Positions 25,761 to 35,879 of a DNA stretch of 64,000 bases are shown here, one piece after another (position 1 is the first letter of the stretch; each line of letters starts with the position of its first letter). Position numbers and translations under genes: made by a program. The stretch covers positions 79,048 to 143,047 of the forward strand of contig NZ_FOGG01000008.1 of assembly GCF_900111155.1 (NCBI RefSeq), read 5' to 3'. The notes beneath the pieces were generated by a model, which had not been told where the DNA came from, did no database searches, and saw nothing but the letters and a program-made list of their open reading frames with translations. The DNA comes from Pedobacter rhizosphaerae (lineage in GTDB: Bacteria; Bacteroidota; Bacteroidia; Sphingobacteriales; Sphingobacteriaceae).

Positions 25761-27011
25761 TTAAACTAAATACTCAAATAAGGTTTGATCCTGATTTAGC
25801 TCAATCACATCAAATTTAAAGGCTTTTAGGCGTTCTAGTATTCCTGCGTAATCTTCTTTTTTGGTAAGCTCAATACCCACAAGGGCTGGCCCGTTCTCTC
25901 TATTGGTTTTTTTGATGAATTCGAAACGGGTAATATCATCATGTGGTCCTAAAACCTCGTTTACAAATAATTTCAAAGCCCCCGGGCGTTGAGGGAAACG
26001 AACGATGAAGTAATGTTTTAAGCCTTCGAACAATAGTGATTTTTCTTTAATCTCCTGCATACGTTCGATATCGTTATTGCCACCACTCACTACGCATACG
26101 ACCGTTTTTCCTACAATCTGATCTTTAATTTGTGCCAATGCAGAAACAGATAATGCACCTGCAGGTTCTACTACAATAGCATCTTCGTTGTATAACTTAA
26201 GGATGGTTGTGCAAATTTGTCCTTCGGGGATCAAATGCATTTCATCCAATAAATCATTACAATATTGATAAGTGAGCGCACCAACACGTTTAACGGCAGC
26301 GCCATCAACAAAGCGGTCTATTTCATCTAAGGTAAATGGTCCTTTCTTTTCAATAGCGGTTTGCATAGATGGGGCTCCCAAAGGTTCAACCCCGATTAAT
26401 TTAACATCTGGCTTAACCGTTTTGAGGTAAGCACTAACACCAGAAGCTAAACCACCACCACCAACGGGCATTACCACGATATCTAAGTCTGGAAGATCTT
26501 CAAAAACCTCCACGCCAACTGTTGCCTGTCCTTCAATCACTTTCTGATCATCAAAAGGAGGGATAAAAGTAGCGGCATGCAGGGCACTATAGTTAAGCGC
26601 TTCTTTTAGGCAGTCGTCAAAAGTATCTCCAACAAGAACAACTTCCACGTTATCGCCACCAAACATGTTTACCTGCGTAATTTTTTGTTTTGGAGTGATT
26701 TCGGGCATGAAAATTACGCCCTTAATGTTTAGTTTTTTGCACGAATAAGCCACTCCTTGCGCATGGTTGCCTGCACTTGCACATACCACACCATTGGTTA
26801 ATGCATCTGGTGGTAAAGAGCTAATTTTGTTATAAGCACCACGGAGTTTATAAGATCTTACAATTTGTAAATCTTCACGTTTAAGGTAAATATTAGCATT
26901 GTAGCGCGATGAAAGTCCTGCATTAAACTCAAGCGGCGTACGTTTAACTACTCCTTTTAAACGCTGAGAAGCTGAGTTAAAGTCCAGCGTTTGTGGTGTT
27001 GTATTATTCAT
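25761..27011 (-). CDS. ilvA: Threonine dehydratase, biosynthetic
   Basis: IlvA deaminates threonine to 2-oxobutanoate, the entry to isoleucine synthesis. The 416-residue protein has the PLP lysine Lys55 in LKREDLQIVRSYKLRGAYNK, the phosphate-binding glycine loop in VVMPVGGGGLASG, and the SAGNHAQGVA motif. A C-terminal regulatory ACT-like domain (about 330-416; FIVRFPQRPGALKLFVNEV) is present once. That is the shorter biosynthetic form, against two regulatory repeats in E. coli IlvA. It lies 163 bp after leuA; that gap holds a copy of the CTGAAAT-type repeat. Confidence 0.95.
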   Translation of the reverse strand: MNNTTPQTLDFNSASQRLKGVVKRTPLEFNAGLSSRYNANIYLKREDLQIVRSYKLRGAYNKISSLPPDALTNGVVCASAGNHAQGVAYSCKKLNIKGVIFMPEITPKQKITQVNMFGGDNVEVVLVGDTFDDCLKEALNYSALHAATFIPPFDDQKVIEGQATVGVEVFEDLPDLDIVVMPVGGGGLASGVSAYLKTVKPDVKLIGVEPLGAPSMQTAIEKKGPFTLDEIDRFVDGAAVKRVGALTYQYCNDLLDEMHLIPEGQICTTILKLYNEDAIVVEPAGALSVSALAQIKDQIVGKTVVCVVSGGNNDIERMQEIKEKSLLFEGLKHYFIVRFPQRPGALKLFVNEVLGPHDDITRFEFIKKTNRENGPALVGIELTKKEDYAGILERLKAFKFDVIELNQDQTLFEYLV

Positions 27012-27174
27012 AATTAATTATCAAATAACGAGAATCTAGGTTCTCGTGAATATGTTTTTTAGAATAGTGGGAAAGAAACTGATGCGTCGCTTTTCCACCA
27101 TTCGTGATTATTTTTTTGATCTGGCTAAGCTTTTTACCTCAGTATTTCAGCTCCAGGCTTTTCGATTTCAGCTT

Positions 27175-28335
27175 CTAAGCTAAATGCAAAGCAACCAACT
27201 GATTTAAGTCCTGATCGTTTATTCCTTGTTTGCTATCTGCTAAAACCAGGAATTGCTTGTAAACGATATCAAGCTCCTCTTTTTCTAATTTATGGCCTAA
27301 ACGGTCTAAATGATGTTTCAAAGCATGGCGGCCACTTCTCGCAGTTAATACGATGGTTGCATCTGGGAAACCAACATCTTCAGGTTTAATGATTTCGTAG
27401 TTTTCACGGTTTTTCAAGAAACCATCCTGATGAATACCAGAACTATGTGAGAATGCGTTGGCTCCAACAATCGCCTTATTCGGTTGAACAGGCATATTCA
27501 TTTGGTTACGCACCATATGGCTGATGTCATAGAATTGAGTACTGTCAATTTGAGTATTCAAGCCTAAAACTTTATGGGTTTTTAAGATCATGACGACCTC
27601 TTCCATAGAAGTGTTTCCAGCGCGTTCGCCGATTCCATTGATGGTACATTCAACCTGACGCGCACCGTTTTGTAGTCCGGCAATTGAGTTAGCAGTAGCT
27701 AAACCTAAATCATTGTGGCAGTGAACAGAGATAATGGCGTTATCGATGTTTTTTACGTTTTCTTTTAAAAACAAGATTTTTGAGCCGTACTGATCGGGTA
27801 AGCAATAGCCATTTGTATCTGGAATATTAACTACTGTAGCACCAGCAGCAATCACTGCTTCTACCATTTTAGCTAAAAATTCTATGTCTGCTCTTCCGGC
27901 ATCTTCTGCATAAAATTCTACATCTTCAACATATTTCTTTGCATATTTCACTGCTTCAACCGCACGGGCTAAAATTTCTTCGCGGGTGCTGTTAAATTTA
28001 TGTTTAATGTGGAAATCAGAAGCTCCGATACCAGTATGGATACGTGGGCGTTTTGCATAGCGTAAAGCATCAGCAGCAACATCGATATCATTTTTATTGG
28101 CGCGGGTTAGAGCGCAAATAATTGGGTTACTCACCGCTTTAGATAATTCAATTACACTATTGAAATCGCCAGGGCTAGAAACAGGAAAGCCAGCTTCAAT
28201 TACATCAACACCTAAAAGTTCGAGTGATTTAGCGATTTCTACTTTCTGGTTTGTATCTAACTGGCAGCCTGGTACCTGTTCTCCATCACGCAATGTGGTG
28301 TCGAAAATATAAACTTTGTTAGGGTCGTGAATCAT
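27175..28335 (-). CDS. leuA: 2-isopropylmalate synthase, catalytic-domain form
   Basis: LeuA condenses 2-ketoisovalerate with acetyl-CoA, the first leucine-specific step. The 386-residue protein has the catalytic TIM barrel: [14 protein letters not shown] near the N-terminus, the metal-binding His pair in [14 protein letters not shown], and [10 protein letters not shown] subdomain with [15 protein letters not shown] follows. It stops about 120-130 residues earlier than E. coli-type LeuA and so lacks the C-terminal leucine-binding (LeuA_dimer) domain. A homocitrate- or citramalate-type activity is possible in principle, but adjacency to leuB, leuC and leuD supports LeuA. Confidence 0.9.
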   Translation of the reverse strand: MIHDPNKVYIFDTTLRDGEQVPGCQLDTNQKVEIAKSLELLGVDVIEAGFPVSSPGDFNSVIELSKAVSNPIICALTRANKNDIDVAADALRYAKRPRIHTGIGASDFHIKHKFNSTREEILARAVEAVKYAKKYVEDVEFYAEDAGRADIEFLAKMVEAVIAAGATVVNIPDTNGYCLPDQYGSKILFLKENVKNIDNAIISVHCHNDLGLATANSIAGLQNGARQVECTINGIGERAGNTSMEEVVMILKTHKVLGLNTQIDSTQFYDISHMVRNQMNMPVQPNKAIVGANAFSHSSGIHQDGFLKNRENYEIIKPEDVGFPDATIVLTARSGRHALKHHLDRLGHKLEKEELDIVYKQFLVLADSKQGINDQDLNQLVALHLA

Positions 28336-28345
28336 AATCTTATGT

Positions 28346-29437
28346 TTAGGTAGTGATTAATTTTTGTGATAAGAATTTTAAAACCAATTTACCCATTTCT
28401 GCAGTCCCTAAAACTTTGAAACGGTTTGTGCTTTGATCGGCGATGTCATGCGTTCTAAAACCTTCTTTTAATACCTGATCAATAGTATCAACCAATAATT
28501 TAGCTTCTTCTTTTAATCCGAAGCCAATTTCTAATAGTAAAGCCGCAGATAGGATAGAAGCCAGTGGGTTAGCGAGGTCTTTACCAGCAATATCGTGTGC
28601 TGAACCGTGTATAGGCTCATAAAAACCCGTTAATTCACCTACAGAAGCTGAAGCCAACATCCCCATCGAACCTGCAATTTGTGAGGCCTCATCTGTTAAG
28701 ATATCACCAAAAAGGTTAGCTGTTAATACGACGTCGAATTTCTTTGGGTTCTTGATTAACTGCATTGCAGCATTATCGATAAACATATGTTCTGTTTCTA
28801 CATCAGGATATTGTTTAGCAATTTCCTGTACGGTTTCGCGCCATAGGCGAGAGCTCTCCAATACATTGGCTTTATCTACAGAACACAAGCGTTTGTTACG
28901 TTGCTGTGCCGCCTGATAGGCTTTATGTGCAATCCTTTCTACTTCATAACGGTGATAAATCATTAAATCAGAAGCCGTATTTCTATCTTCCGAACGTGTT
29001 TTTTTACCGAAATAAACATCACCTGTTAATTCGCGGAAGAAAAGAATGTCTGTTCCTTTTAAAATCTCTGGTTTAATGCTTGAAGCCTGAAGAAGTTCGT
29101 CAAATAGTAATATTGGGCGGAGATTGGCAAAAAGACCTAATTCTTTGCGGATTTTTAATAAACCTTGCTCTGGTCTAACTTTTAAGCTTGGATCGTTATC
29201 ATATTTTGCATGACCAACAGCACCGAATAAAATCGCATCACTTTTTTTTGCTTTTTCCAGTGTTTCATCTGGTAGCGGATTTCCGGTAGCTTCAATGGCT
29301 ACGTGACCCATTAGGGCTTCATCAAATGTAAACTCGTGGCCAAATGCTGTTGCAATTTGTTCTAAAGCTGCTTTTCCCCATGCAGTTACTTCGGGGCCAA
29401 TACCATCTCCAGGTATTACTAAAATGTTCTTCTTCAT
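28346..29437 (-). CDS. leuB: 3-isopropylmalate dehydrogenase
   Basis: LeuB oxidatively decarboxylates 3-isopropylmalate with NAD. The 363-residue protein has the family markers: [11 protein letters not shown] at the N-terminus, the substrate arginines in [21 protein letters not shown] and [12 protein letters not shown], the Lys of SVDKANVLE, the metal aspartates in DNAAMQL and [15 protein letters not shown], and the nucleotide loop [18 protein letters not shown]. It is 10 bp before leuA and 4 bp after the tandem ABC gene, so it is firmly within the operon. Confidence 0.97.
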   Translation of the reverse strand: MKKNILVIPGDGIGPEVTAWGKAALEQIATAFGHEFTFDEALMGHVAIEATGNPLPDETLEKAKKSDAILFGAVGHAKYDNDPSLKVRPEQGLLKIRKELGLFANLRPILLFDELLQASSIKPEILKGTDILFFRELTGDVYFGKKTRSEDRNTASDLMIYHRYEVERIAHKAYQAAQQRNKRLCSVDKANVLESSRLWRETVQEIAKQYPDVETEHMFIDNAAMQLIKNPKKFDVVLTANLFGDILTDEASQIAGSMGMLASASVGELTGFYEPIHGSAHDIAGKDLANPLASILSAALLLEIGFGLKEEAKLLVDTIDQVLKEGFRTHDIADQSTNRFKVLGTAEMGKLVLKFLSQKLITT

Positions 29438-29441
29438 TGTA

Positions 29442-30905
29442 CTAAACGCTTTCTAGTATAGTTTCGACGACTTTTACTTCGCCGTTTTCTAATAAAATTC
29501 TTTTCTCTATGCAGGTTGGGAGCTGCGTCTCAAAATGGCCAACGTATATCATCGTCATTCCATTATTACTCAGTTCGTTCACCAATTGGTTAAAGTGTTG
29601 TGTTTGTTGCTGGTCTAATCCCTGGCAAGGTTCATCCAAAATCAACAACTGTGGGTTTTTGATGATCGTTCTTGCCAGTAAAGCCAGGCGTTGTTTGCCT
29701 AAGGGCAGGGCCTTAAGCAATTCGTTTTTATGTTGTTTTAAATCGAAATACTCTATCAATTCATCAAGTTGTACTTTTTTAGAGTAGGGTATTTGCTGAA
29801 AAAGTCCAACAGAATCATAAAATCCTGAAGCAATACTTTCCCAAACAGTGGCCGTACTGTCAAAGTACCAGTGGAACTCTGGAGAGATTAATCCAATTCT
29901 TTTTTTTATGTCCCAAATACTTTCTCCCGAACCACGTTTGTGGCCAAAAAGATGTATATCGTTGGCATAAGCCTGTGGATGATCTCCGTTAATTAAGCTC
30001 AATAAAGTTGACTTTCCAGAGCCGTTGTGTCCCTGAAGTAACCATTTTTCCCCAGCCCTTACTTCCCAGTTAACATTTTTTAAAACTTCTTTTTCTGCGT
30101 AACGGATATTGACGTTTTTCATACGGATAATCTCATCCGTATTGTAAACCGGGCGTTCTGTTAAAAATGCGGGTAAAACCCCTAAAATTTTGTGGTGTAC
30201 AACCGATGTACTTTCAAATGAGCTCCTTTCGTGTATTTGCCCATTTTCTATAATAGCAAAGCGATTAATGTTTACCGGTAATTCATCATCATTACTAATT
30301 AAAATCAGATTTACTCCCTGGTTACTGATCTCATCCAGCAAATCATTAAGATTTCGTCTGGACGCTACGTCGAGCCCGGTGTAGGGCTGATCAATAATCA
30401 ATAACTGAGGCTTCAACCAAAGGGCTTTAATCAATTGTAGTTTCTTATGCTCGCCACTGGATAGCTCAATCAGTTGAGAATCTTTAAATGTGGTAAAGTT
30501 TAAAGCAATCAAGAGCCTTTCAACCTCGTTTGTATCAAGACTTTGTTCCTGGCCGTATTTTAAAAGTTCTGCCTGAACGGTTAGGGTATCTTTAGCCTGT
30601 TTATGATTATAGCGTTGCTGATAGTAAAAGTTAGCATCACCCTCCAGGTTTTTAAACTGATACCAGCTGGAAACGAAAAGAGTCTGAGCAGGTAAAGCGC
30701 TTTCCTGATCAAAATTGATTTTAATATCGCCCTGGTATTTCTCTTGCCCGGCAATAGCCTTGGCTAAAGAAGTTTTTCCAGTTCCACTAGTTCCTCCCAA
30801 AAGCCAGTTATCACCGCGCCGAATGGTCCAGTCTAAATCCTGCAAAACCGCCTTTTGGCGGTAGTGTAAATTTAGTTGATTGATATCGACGAAAATTTCT
30901 TTCAT
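29442..30905 (-). CDS. Tandem ABC ATPase (ModF/PhrA-like)
   Basis: A 487-residue soluble protein with two ABC domains and no membrane segment. Domain 1: Walker A GGTSGTGKTS (37-46), signature LSSGE (148-152), Walker B IIDQP (catalytic Glu replaced by Gln173) and an H-loop SND in place of SHD. Domain 2: Walker A GHNGSGKST (292-300), degenerate signature LPLGK (about 400-404), intact Walker B ILDEP (Glu425) and H-loop GHFE. One composite site is therefore consensus and one degenerate. Similarity is to ModF/PhrA-type proteins. It sits between leuD and leuB, 4 bp from leuB, with no obvious metabolic link. Confidence 0.88.
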   Translation of the reverse strand: MKEIFVDINQLNLHYRQKAVLQDLDWTIRRGDNWLLGGTSGTGKTSLAKAIAGQEKYQGDIKINFDQESALPAQTLFVSSWYQFKNLEGDANFYYQQRYNHKQAKDTLTVQAELLKYGQEQSLDTNEVERLLIALNFTTFKDSQLIELSSGEHKKLQLIKALWLKPQLLIIDQPYTGLDVASRRNLNDLLDEISNQGVNLILISNDDELPVNINRFAIIENGQIHERSSFESTSVVHHKILGVLPAFLTERPVYNTDEIIRMKNVNIRYAEKEVLKNVNWEVRAGEKWLLQGHNGSGKSTLLSLINGDHPQAYANDIHLFGHKRGSGESIWDIKKRIGLISPEFHWYFDSTATVWESIASGFYDSVGLFQQIPYSKKVQLDELIEYFDLKQHKNELLKALPLGKQRLALLARTIIKNPQLLILDEPCQGLDQQQTQHFNQLVNELSNNGMTMIYVGHFETQLPTCIEKRILLENGEVKVVETILESV

Positions 30906-30937
30906 TTTAAGGTTAACTGTGGTATGCTATTTAATTT

Positions 30938-31528
30938 TTATAAAGCTTTACTTGCTTCAAAATCCTCGATTAAATTTTTCTGGTTTAAGATAAAGTCAAT
31001 GTCATCGTAACCATTTATTAAGCAAGATTTTTTGTAAGGATTGATCTCAAAGGCAGTTTGTGCTCCAGTAGCTACAATAGTTACTGTTTGTTGCTCTAAA
31101 TCAACTTCTAATGCCGAATTCGCATCTTGTTCTACAGCTTTAAAGATTTGAGCTAAAAACTCGTCACTCACCTGGATAGGTAGTAAACCGTTGTTTAATG
31201 CATTTCCTTTAAAGATATCAGCAAAAAAGCTGCTAATTACCGTATCAAAACCTGCATCCTGAATGGCCCATGCAGCATGTTCACGACTACTGCCGCAACC
31301 GAAGTTTTTTCCTGCTACCAATACTTTTCCTGTGTAGGTAGGGTTGTTGAGTACGAAATCTGCCTTTGGCTGGTTATCGCTATCATAACGCCAATCGCGG
31401 AATAAATTTTCCCCGAAACCATCGCGTGTGGTTGCCTTTAAAAACCTTGCAGGGATAATCTGATCGGTATCTATATTCTCTATCGGCAATGGAACAACCG
31501 ATGAGGTTAATTTTTCAAATTTTTTCAT
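30938..31528 (-). CDS. leuD: 3-isopropylmalate dehydratase small subunit
   Basis: LeuD forms the isopropylmalate isomerase with LeuC and carries the swivelling substrate-specificity domain. The 196-residue protein shows [14 protein letters not shown] near the N-terminus, [16 protein letters not shown] (the conserved loop), and [17 protein letters not shown]. Length and motifs are standard. It is separated from leuC by two unrelated small-enzyme genes, a rearranged order compared with the usual leuCD pairing. Confidence 0.96.
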   Translation of the reverse strand: MKKFEKLTSSVVPLPIENIDTDQIIPARFLKATTRDGFGENLFRDWRYDSDNQPKADFVLNNPTYTGKVLVAGKNFGCGSSREHAAWAIQDAGFDTVISSFFADIFKGNALNNGLLPIQVSDEFLAQIFKAVEQDANSALEVDLEQQTVTIVATGAQTAFEINPYKKSCLINGYDDIDFILNQKNLIEDFEASKAL

Positions 31529-31565
31529 GTTCTTGTACTTTAGCTTCTAGCGTTCTGCCATTAGC

Positions 31566-32324
31566 TTATTTAACAGCTTTAACTCTTAATCTTCTATAAT
31601 CTGCAACCCAGTCGCCGTTTTTGAAATAGTTTGGTTTTAAGATTTCTACAGTCTGTTTTTTCACTTGTTCGGCTTCTTCAGTACTTAAGTTTTTAAATGC
31701 ATGCTGCGCAAACTGATTGATCCACTCGTACATGCCATTTTCACCTTTAAGTACGGTTGGACGATCGAATAACCATATTTGCTCAACTTCAAATCGGGCT
31801 GCCTCCAGCAATACTGCATAATGACTTACTGATGGAAAGAACCAAAAATTAGAGATTACTCTGTGCTGAACACCAATGCTTTTGGCTGCGGCAGAAATGG
31901 CATCTGTTATAGATTTGATATTATCTTTTCCGCCAAATTCTGCAACCAGTCTTCCTCCGGGCTTTAAGCTTTTGTATACGCCTTCCAGTAAATCTCTTTG
32001 ATTTTCAATCCAATGGAAGGTTGCATTACTGAAAACGGCATCAAACTCCTGATCAAAAGCCAATTCTGTAGCATTTTGTTGCTCAAATTTTAAAAGCGGA
32101 TATTTTTGTTTTGCTGCATCAATCATCTCTGCCGATGCATCTACTCCAAAAACCTGAGCACCCGACTCTGCAATTTGATTTGCCAAATCTCCCGTTCCAC
32201 AACCCACATCTAAAATGTTTTCACTTTTTTGAGGCGCTAACCATTGTAAAACATCTGCTCCGTAATCTGATACAAAACGATGTTTAGTGTCGTACACTTT
32301 ATTGTCCCAAAATATTTCTGGCAT
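31566..32324 (-). CDS. Class I SAM-dependent methyltransferase
   Basis: A 252-residue methyltransferase. SAM motif I is ILDVGCGTGD (37-46), the acidic ribose-binding position is in VFGVDAS, and motif IV is FDAVFSNATFHWI; the C-terminal part is of the Tam/UbiE-like group. The pattern is close to trans-aconitate methyltransferases, but substrate cannot be read from sequence. It is inserted between leuC and leuD with the monooxygenase gene. A detoxification or side-reaction role for dicarboxylate analogues of the LeuCD reaction is a speculative possibility. Confidence 0.85.
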   Translation of the reverse strand: MPEIFWDNKVYDTKHRFVSDYGADVLQWLAPQKSENILDVGCGTGDLANQIAESGAQVFGVDASAEMIDAAKQKYPLLKFEQQNATELAFDQEFDAVFSNATFHWIENQRDLLEGVYKSLKPGGRLVAEFGGKDNIKSITDAISAAAKSIGVQHRVISNFWFFPSVSHYAVLLEAARFEVEQIWLFDRPTVLKGENGMYEWINQFAQHAFKNLSTEEAEQVKKQTVEILKPNYFKNGDWVADYRRLRVKAVK

Positions 32325-32415
32325 AACTTTATTGTTTACTTTAAGCTTTAGAAACCTGAGGCATCTAAAAATTTTCTATTTAACTATTTCAATCGCGTTT
32401 CTAGAATTATAGTTT

Positions 32416-32709
32416 TTAAGTGTTAATCATTATATAATGCTCCACTGTTGGAAAAGGATCGTAAAAATGATGTAATAGTTTTTTCCAATCCTGATACTCA
32501 GCAGAGCCCCTGAATCCTTGAGTATGTGCTTCCAGCGTTTCCCAATTCACCAGTAAAATATATTTATCTTCTTCTTCCAGGCATTTCTGTAACTGGTGAT
32601 TACAATAGCCAGCCATAGCTGAAATGATTTTCTGAGCTTTTTCAAAAGCCAATTCAAAATCAGCTGATAAGCCTTTTTTAATATTTAAAGTGGCTACTTC
32701 TAAAATCAT
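32416..32709 (-). CDS. Antibiotic biosynthesis monooxygenase (ABM) family protein
   Basis: A 97-residue dimeric alpha/beta ferredoxin-like protein. Typical ABM pattern: an N-terminal strand and helix (EVATLNIKKGLSADFELAFEKAQKIISAMAGYCNHQLQKC), then KYILLVNWETLEAHTQGFRGSAEYQDWKKLLHHFYDPFPTVEHY. The family includes cofactor-free oxygenases, haem-degrading enzymes and many of unknown role. It lies 28 bp after leuC and 91 bp before the methyltransferase, all in one direction. Confidence 0.88.
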   Translation of the reverse strand: MILEVATLNIKKGLSADFELAFEKAQKIISAMAGYCNHQLQKCLEEEDKYILLVNWETLEAHTQGFRGSAEYQDWKKLLHHFYDPFPTVEHYIMINT

Positions 32710-32737
32710 ATTTCATTCTGGCTGTTGTAGCGAAAAG

Positions 32738-34144
32738 CTAAGCTTCCGCCAGCAAATCCCTAACATCAGTAATTTTACCCGTAACTGCTGCTGCAGCTGC
32801 TGTTAATGGGCTCACCAGTAAGGTTCTGGCATTAGGACCTTGTCTACCTTCAAAGTTTCTATTAGAAGTTGAAACGCAATATTTTCCTGCTGGAATTTTA
32901 TCCTCGTTCATCCCTAAACATGCACTGCAACCTGGCTCACGAAGCTGAAAACCAGCATTTTCGAAAATTTTATCTAAACCTTCATTTTTAGCTTGTTGCT
33001 CTACTTGCTTTGATCCTGGTACAATCCATACCGTTACATTTTCTGCCTTATGCTTATCTTTAACAAACTCTGCTACTTCACGCAAATCTTCTATACGAGA
33101 ATTGGTGCAACTACCAATAAAAACATAATCTACTGGCTTTCCAATTAAAGAAGCATCATCTTCAAAGCCCATATAATCTAAGGCTTTTTGATAAGACAAT
33201 TGTTCCGTTTCGGGTTGTGCCTTAGTTGCCGGGATATGTTCCTGGATACCCATACCCATACCAGGGTTGGTTCCATAAGTAATCATTGGGCTAATATCTG
33301 CCGCATCGAAAGTTAAAACGCTATCAAATTTCGCATCAGCATCACTATATAATGTTTTCCAATAAGCTAGAGATTTATCCCACTCTTCACCTTTTGGTGC
33401 AAATTCTCTTCCTTTAATGTAATCGAACGTAATTTGATCAGGTGCAATTAAGCCTCCTCTCGCACCCATTTCAATACTCATGTTACAGATGGTCATACGA
33501 GCTTCCATGCTTAAAGATTCGATTGCCGAACCTGCATACTCGATGAAATAACCTGTACCACCAGCTGCTGAAATTTTGGCGATGATATAAAGAATAATAT
33601 CTTTTGCCGTAACTCCTTTTCCAAGTGTTCCGTTTACTTCAATTTTCATGGTTTTTGGCTTTTGCTGCAACAAACATTGCGTAGCAAATACCTGCTCTAC
33701 CTGAGAAGTTCCAATACCAAATGCAATAGCGCCAAAGGCACCATGCGTAGAAGTATGACTATCTCCACATACCATTGTTTTTCCTGGTAGTGTAATCCCC
33801 AATTCAGGTCCGATTACGTGAACGATACCTTGAAATGGGTGACCTAATCCGTACAGTTCAACACCGAATTCGGCACAGTTTTTAGTTAACATATCAACCT
33901 GATAACGTGAAAGCTCCTCCTTAATTGGTAATAACTGATTAAGTGTAGGTACGTTATGGTCTGCTGTAGCTACCGTTTGTTTCGGACGAAACACCGGAAG
34001 GCCACGTTTGCGAAGTCCATCAAATGCCTGTGGCGATGTAACCTCATGAATTAAATGGGTGTCGATGTATAAAATATCAGGAAATCCTTCTTCACTCTTC
34101 ACCACATGCGCATCCCAAATTTTTTCTACTAATGTTTTTGACAT
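32738..34144 (-). CDS. leuC: 3-isopropylmalate dehydratase large subunit
   Basis: LeuC carries the [4Fe-4S] cluster that isomerises 2- to 3-isopropylmalate. The 468-residue aconitase-family protein has the cluster ligands in [14 protein letters not shown] and in [16 protein letters not shown], plus the active-site [26 protein letters not shown] stretch in its N-terminal third and [14 protein letters not shown] near the end. It follows ilvC by 60 bp with an RNA hairpin between them. Confidence 0.97.
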   Translation of the reverse strand: MSKTLVEKIWDAHVVKSEEGFPDILYIDTHLIHEVTSPQAFDGLRKRGLPVFRPKQTVATADHNVPTLNQLLPIKEELSRYQVDMLTKNCAEFGVELYGLGHPFQGIVHVIGPELGITLPGKTMVCGDSHTSTHGAFGAIAFGIGTSQVEQVFATQCLLQQKPKTMKIEVNGTLGKGVTAKDIILYIIAKISAAGGTGYFIEYAGSAIESLSMEARMTICNMSIEMGARGGLIAPDQITFDYIKGREFAPKGEEWDKSLAYWKTLYSDADAKFDSVLTFDAADISPMITYGTNPGMGMGIQEHIPATKAQPETEQLSYQKALDYMGFEDDASLIGKPVDYVFIGSCTNSRIEDLREVAEFVKDKHKAENVTVWIVPGSKQVEQQAKNEGLDKIFENAGFQLREPGCSACLGMNEDKIPAGKYCVSTSNRNFEGRQGPNARTLLVSPLTAAAAAVTGKITDVRDLLAEA

Positions 34145-34166
34145 CTTTTTTATGTTTAGTTAGTAT

Positions 34167-34195
34167 AAACCCCGCAGGCAGAACCTGCGAGGTTT
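34167..34195 (-). other. Intercistronic hairpin between ilvC and leuC
   Basis: Arms 34167-34178 and 34184-34195 give a 12-bp stem with 5-base loop. One pair is C/A on the plus strand but G-U in the minus-strand RNA, so the fold suits the operon transcript. There is no U run on that strand, so it more likely affects mRNA processing or stability than termination. Confidence 0.6.
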
Positions 34196-34204
34196 TATTT
34201 TTTA

Positions 34205-35686
34205 TTAAGCTGTTTTAATGGTTTTCATTGCAGTCATCGCTTTACGCAATTTTTGACCTACAATTTCTACAGGATGTGTACGTAGCGCTTCATTAACAGC
34301 AATTAATTCTCTGTTATCTACCGAACCATCTTTTCCTTCATTGAAGTTTTTACCCACTAAATCAGTATCTACTGTTTTCATAAAATCAGCTAATAAAGGT
34401 TTACAAGCTTGATCAAATAAATAACAACCGTATTCTGCGGTATCAGAAATTACACGGTTCATCTCGAACAATTTCTTACGTGCAATAGTGTTTGCAATAA
34501 GTGGTGTTTCGTGTAGCGACTCATAGTATGCAGACTCTGGTTTAATACCAGCTTCAACCATGGTTTCGAAAGCCAATTCAACACCCGCTCTAACAAAAGC
34601 TACCATTAAGAGATAGTTGTCGAAATACTCTTGCTCACCAATTTTAACATCACCAGCTGGAGTTTTCTCGAAAGCAGTTTCGCCTGTTTCTGCTCTCCAA
34701 GCCAATAAGTTTTTATCGCCATTAGCCCAATCTTCCATCATAATGCGGCTAAATTCACCACTCATGATATCGTCTTGATGTTTTTGGAACAATGGACGCA
34801 TAATTTTTTTCAATTCTTCAGAAATTTCAAAAGCCTTGATTTTTGCAGGGTTACTCAATCTATCTAACATGCCCGATACGCCACCATGTTTTAAAGCTTC
34901 TGTAATTACCTCAACACCATATTGAACCAATTTAGAAGCATAGCCAGCATCGATACCTTTTTCTACCATTTTATCAAAAGATAGAATAGAACCTGTTTGC
35001 AATAAACCGCAAAGAATAGTTTGCTCGCCCATCAAATCAGATTTAACCTCAGCAACGAAAGATGATTTTAAAACACCAGCTCTATGACCGCCAGTACCCA
35101 CACAGTAAGCTTTCGCTTGCTCTAAACCTTTTCCTTCAGGATCGTTAACCGGGTGAACAGCAATAAGTGTTGGAACACCAAATCCGCGTACGTATTCTGC
35201 ACGAACCTCACTACCCGGGCATTTAGGCGCAACCATAATTACAGTAATGTCTTTACGGATTTGCATCCCTTCTTCAACGATGTTAAAACCGTGAGAATAA
35301 AGTAATGTAGAACCTTGTTTCATTAAAGGCATAACTGCATTTACCACAGAGGTGTGTTGTTTATCAGGAGTAAGGTTAATTACTACATCAGCAGTTGGAA
35401 TTAACTCTTCGTAAGTGCCCACTTTGAAGTTATTATCCGTAGCATTTTTCCACGAGTCTCTTTTACCTTCAATTGCCTCTTTACGTAAAGTGTAAGATAC
35501 ATCTAAACCACTATCTCTTAAATTTAAACCTTGATTTAATCCTTGCGCACCACAACCTACAATTACCAGTTTCTTGCCTTTTAAAGCACTTACACCATCA
35601 ACAAATTCTGTAATGTCCATGAAATCGCAAACGCCTAATTGGTCTAGTTGTTCTCTAAGTGGTAATGTGTTAAAATAATTTGCCAT
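34205..35686 (-). CDS. ilvC: Ketol-acid reductoisomerase, class II (long form)
   Basis: IlvC rearranges and reduces acetolactate or acetohydroxybutyrate with NADPH and Mg2+. The 493-residue length is that of class II enzymes (E. coli IlvC is 491), against about 330-340 in class I. Visible motifs are the Rossmann loop [34 protein letters not shown], the metal-binding [14 protein letters not shown], and a duplicated helical C-terminal part with [20 protein letters not shown]. It lies between the ilvN gap with a repeat element and leuC. Confidence 0.96.
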   Translation of the reverse strand: MANYFNTLPLREQLDQLGVCDFMDITEFVDGVSALKGKKLVIVGCGAQGLNQGLNLRDSGLDVSYTLRKEAIEGKRDSWKNATDNNFKVGTYEELIPTADVVINLTPDKQHTSVVNAVMPLMKQGSTLLYSHGFNIVEEGMQIRKDITVIMVAPKCPGSEVRAEYVRGFGVPTLIAVHPVNDPEGKGLEQAKAYCVGTGGHRAGVLKSSFVAEVKSDLMGEQTILCGLLQTGSILSFDKMVEKGIDAGYASKLVQYGVEVITEALKHGGVSGMLDRLSNPAKIKAFEISEELKKIMRPLFQKHQDDIMSGEFSRIMMEDWANGDKNLLAWRAETGETAFEKTPAGDVKIGEQEYFDNYLLMVAFVRAGVELAFETMVEAGIKPESAYYESLHETPLIANTIARKKLFEMNRVISDTAEYGCYLFDQACKPLLADFMKTVDTDLVGKNFNEGKDGSVDNRELIAVNEALRTHPVEIVGQKLRKAMTAMKTIKTA

Positions 35687-35778
35687 TGTTTTTATTGGTT
35701 AATTTTCTAGTTTTTATTATCAGTTATATATTATCTATTATTGAAAAGCAATTTCCTGTGCTTTTCTGTTCTTCCAGC

Positions 35779-35827
35779 CCCGCTATTCGTTCCTGCCAAT
35801 GAAAAATTGGCATCCCCTGCTATCGGG
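35779..35827 (+). repeat. Dispersed hairpin element, copy C
   Basis: Same element as at 9571 and 20552. Inner stem TGCCAAT/ATTGGCA around GAAAA, outer CCCG/CGGG. A flanking hairpin AAAAGCA-n8-TGCTTTT lies at about 35744-35765. It is located in the 193-bp gap between ilvN and ilvC, inside the operon transcript. Confidence 0.85.
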
Positions 35828-35879
35828 TTTACTTTAGGCAGGTCTGTTTTTCAAAACCTGTAATCGTTAACTTTTTAAG

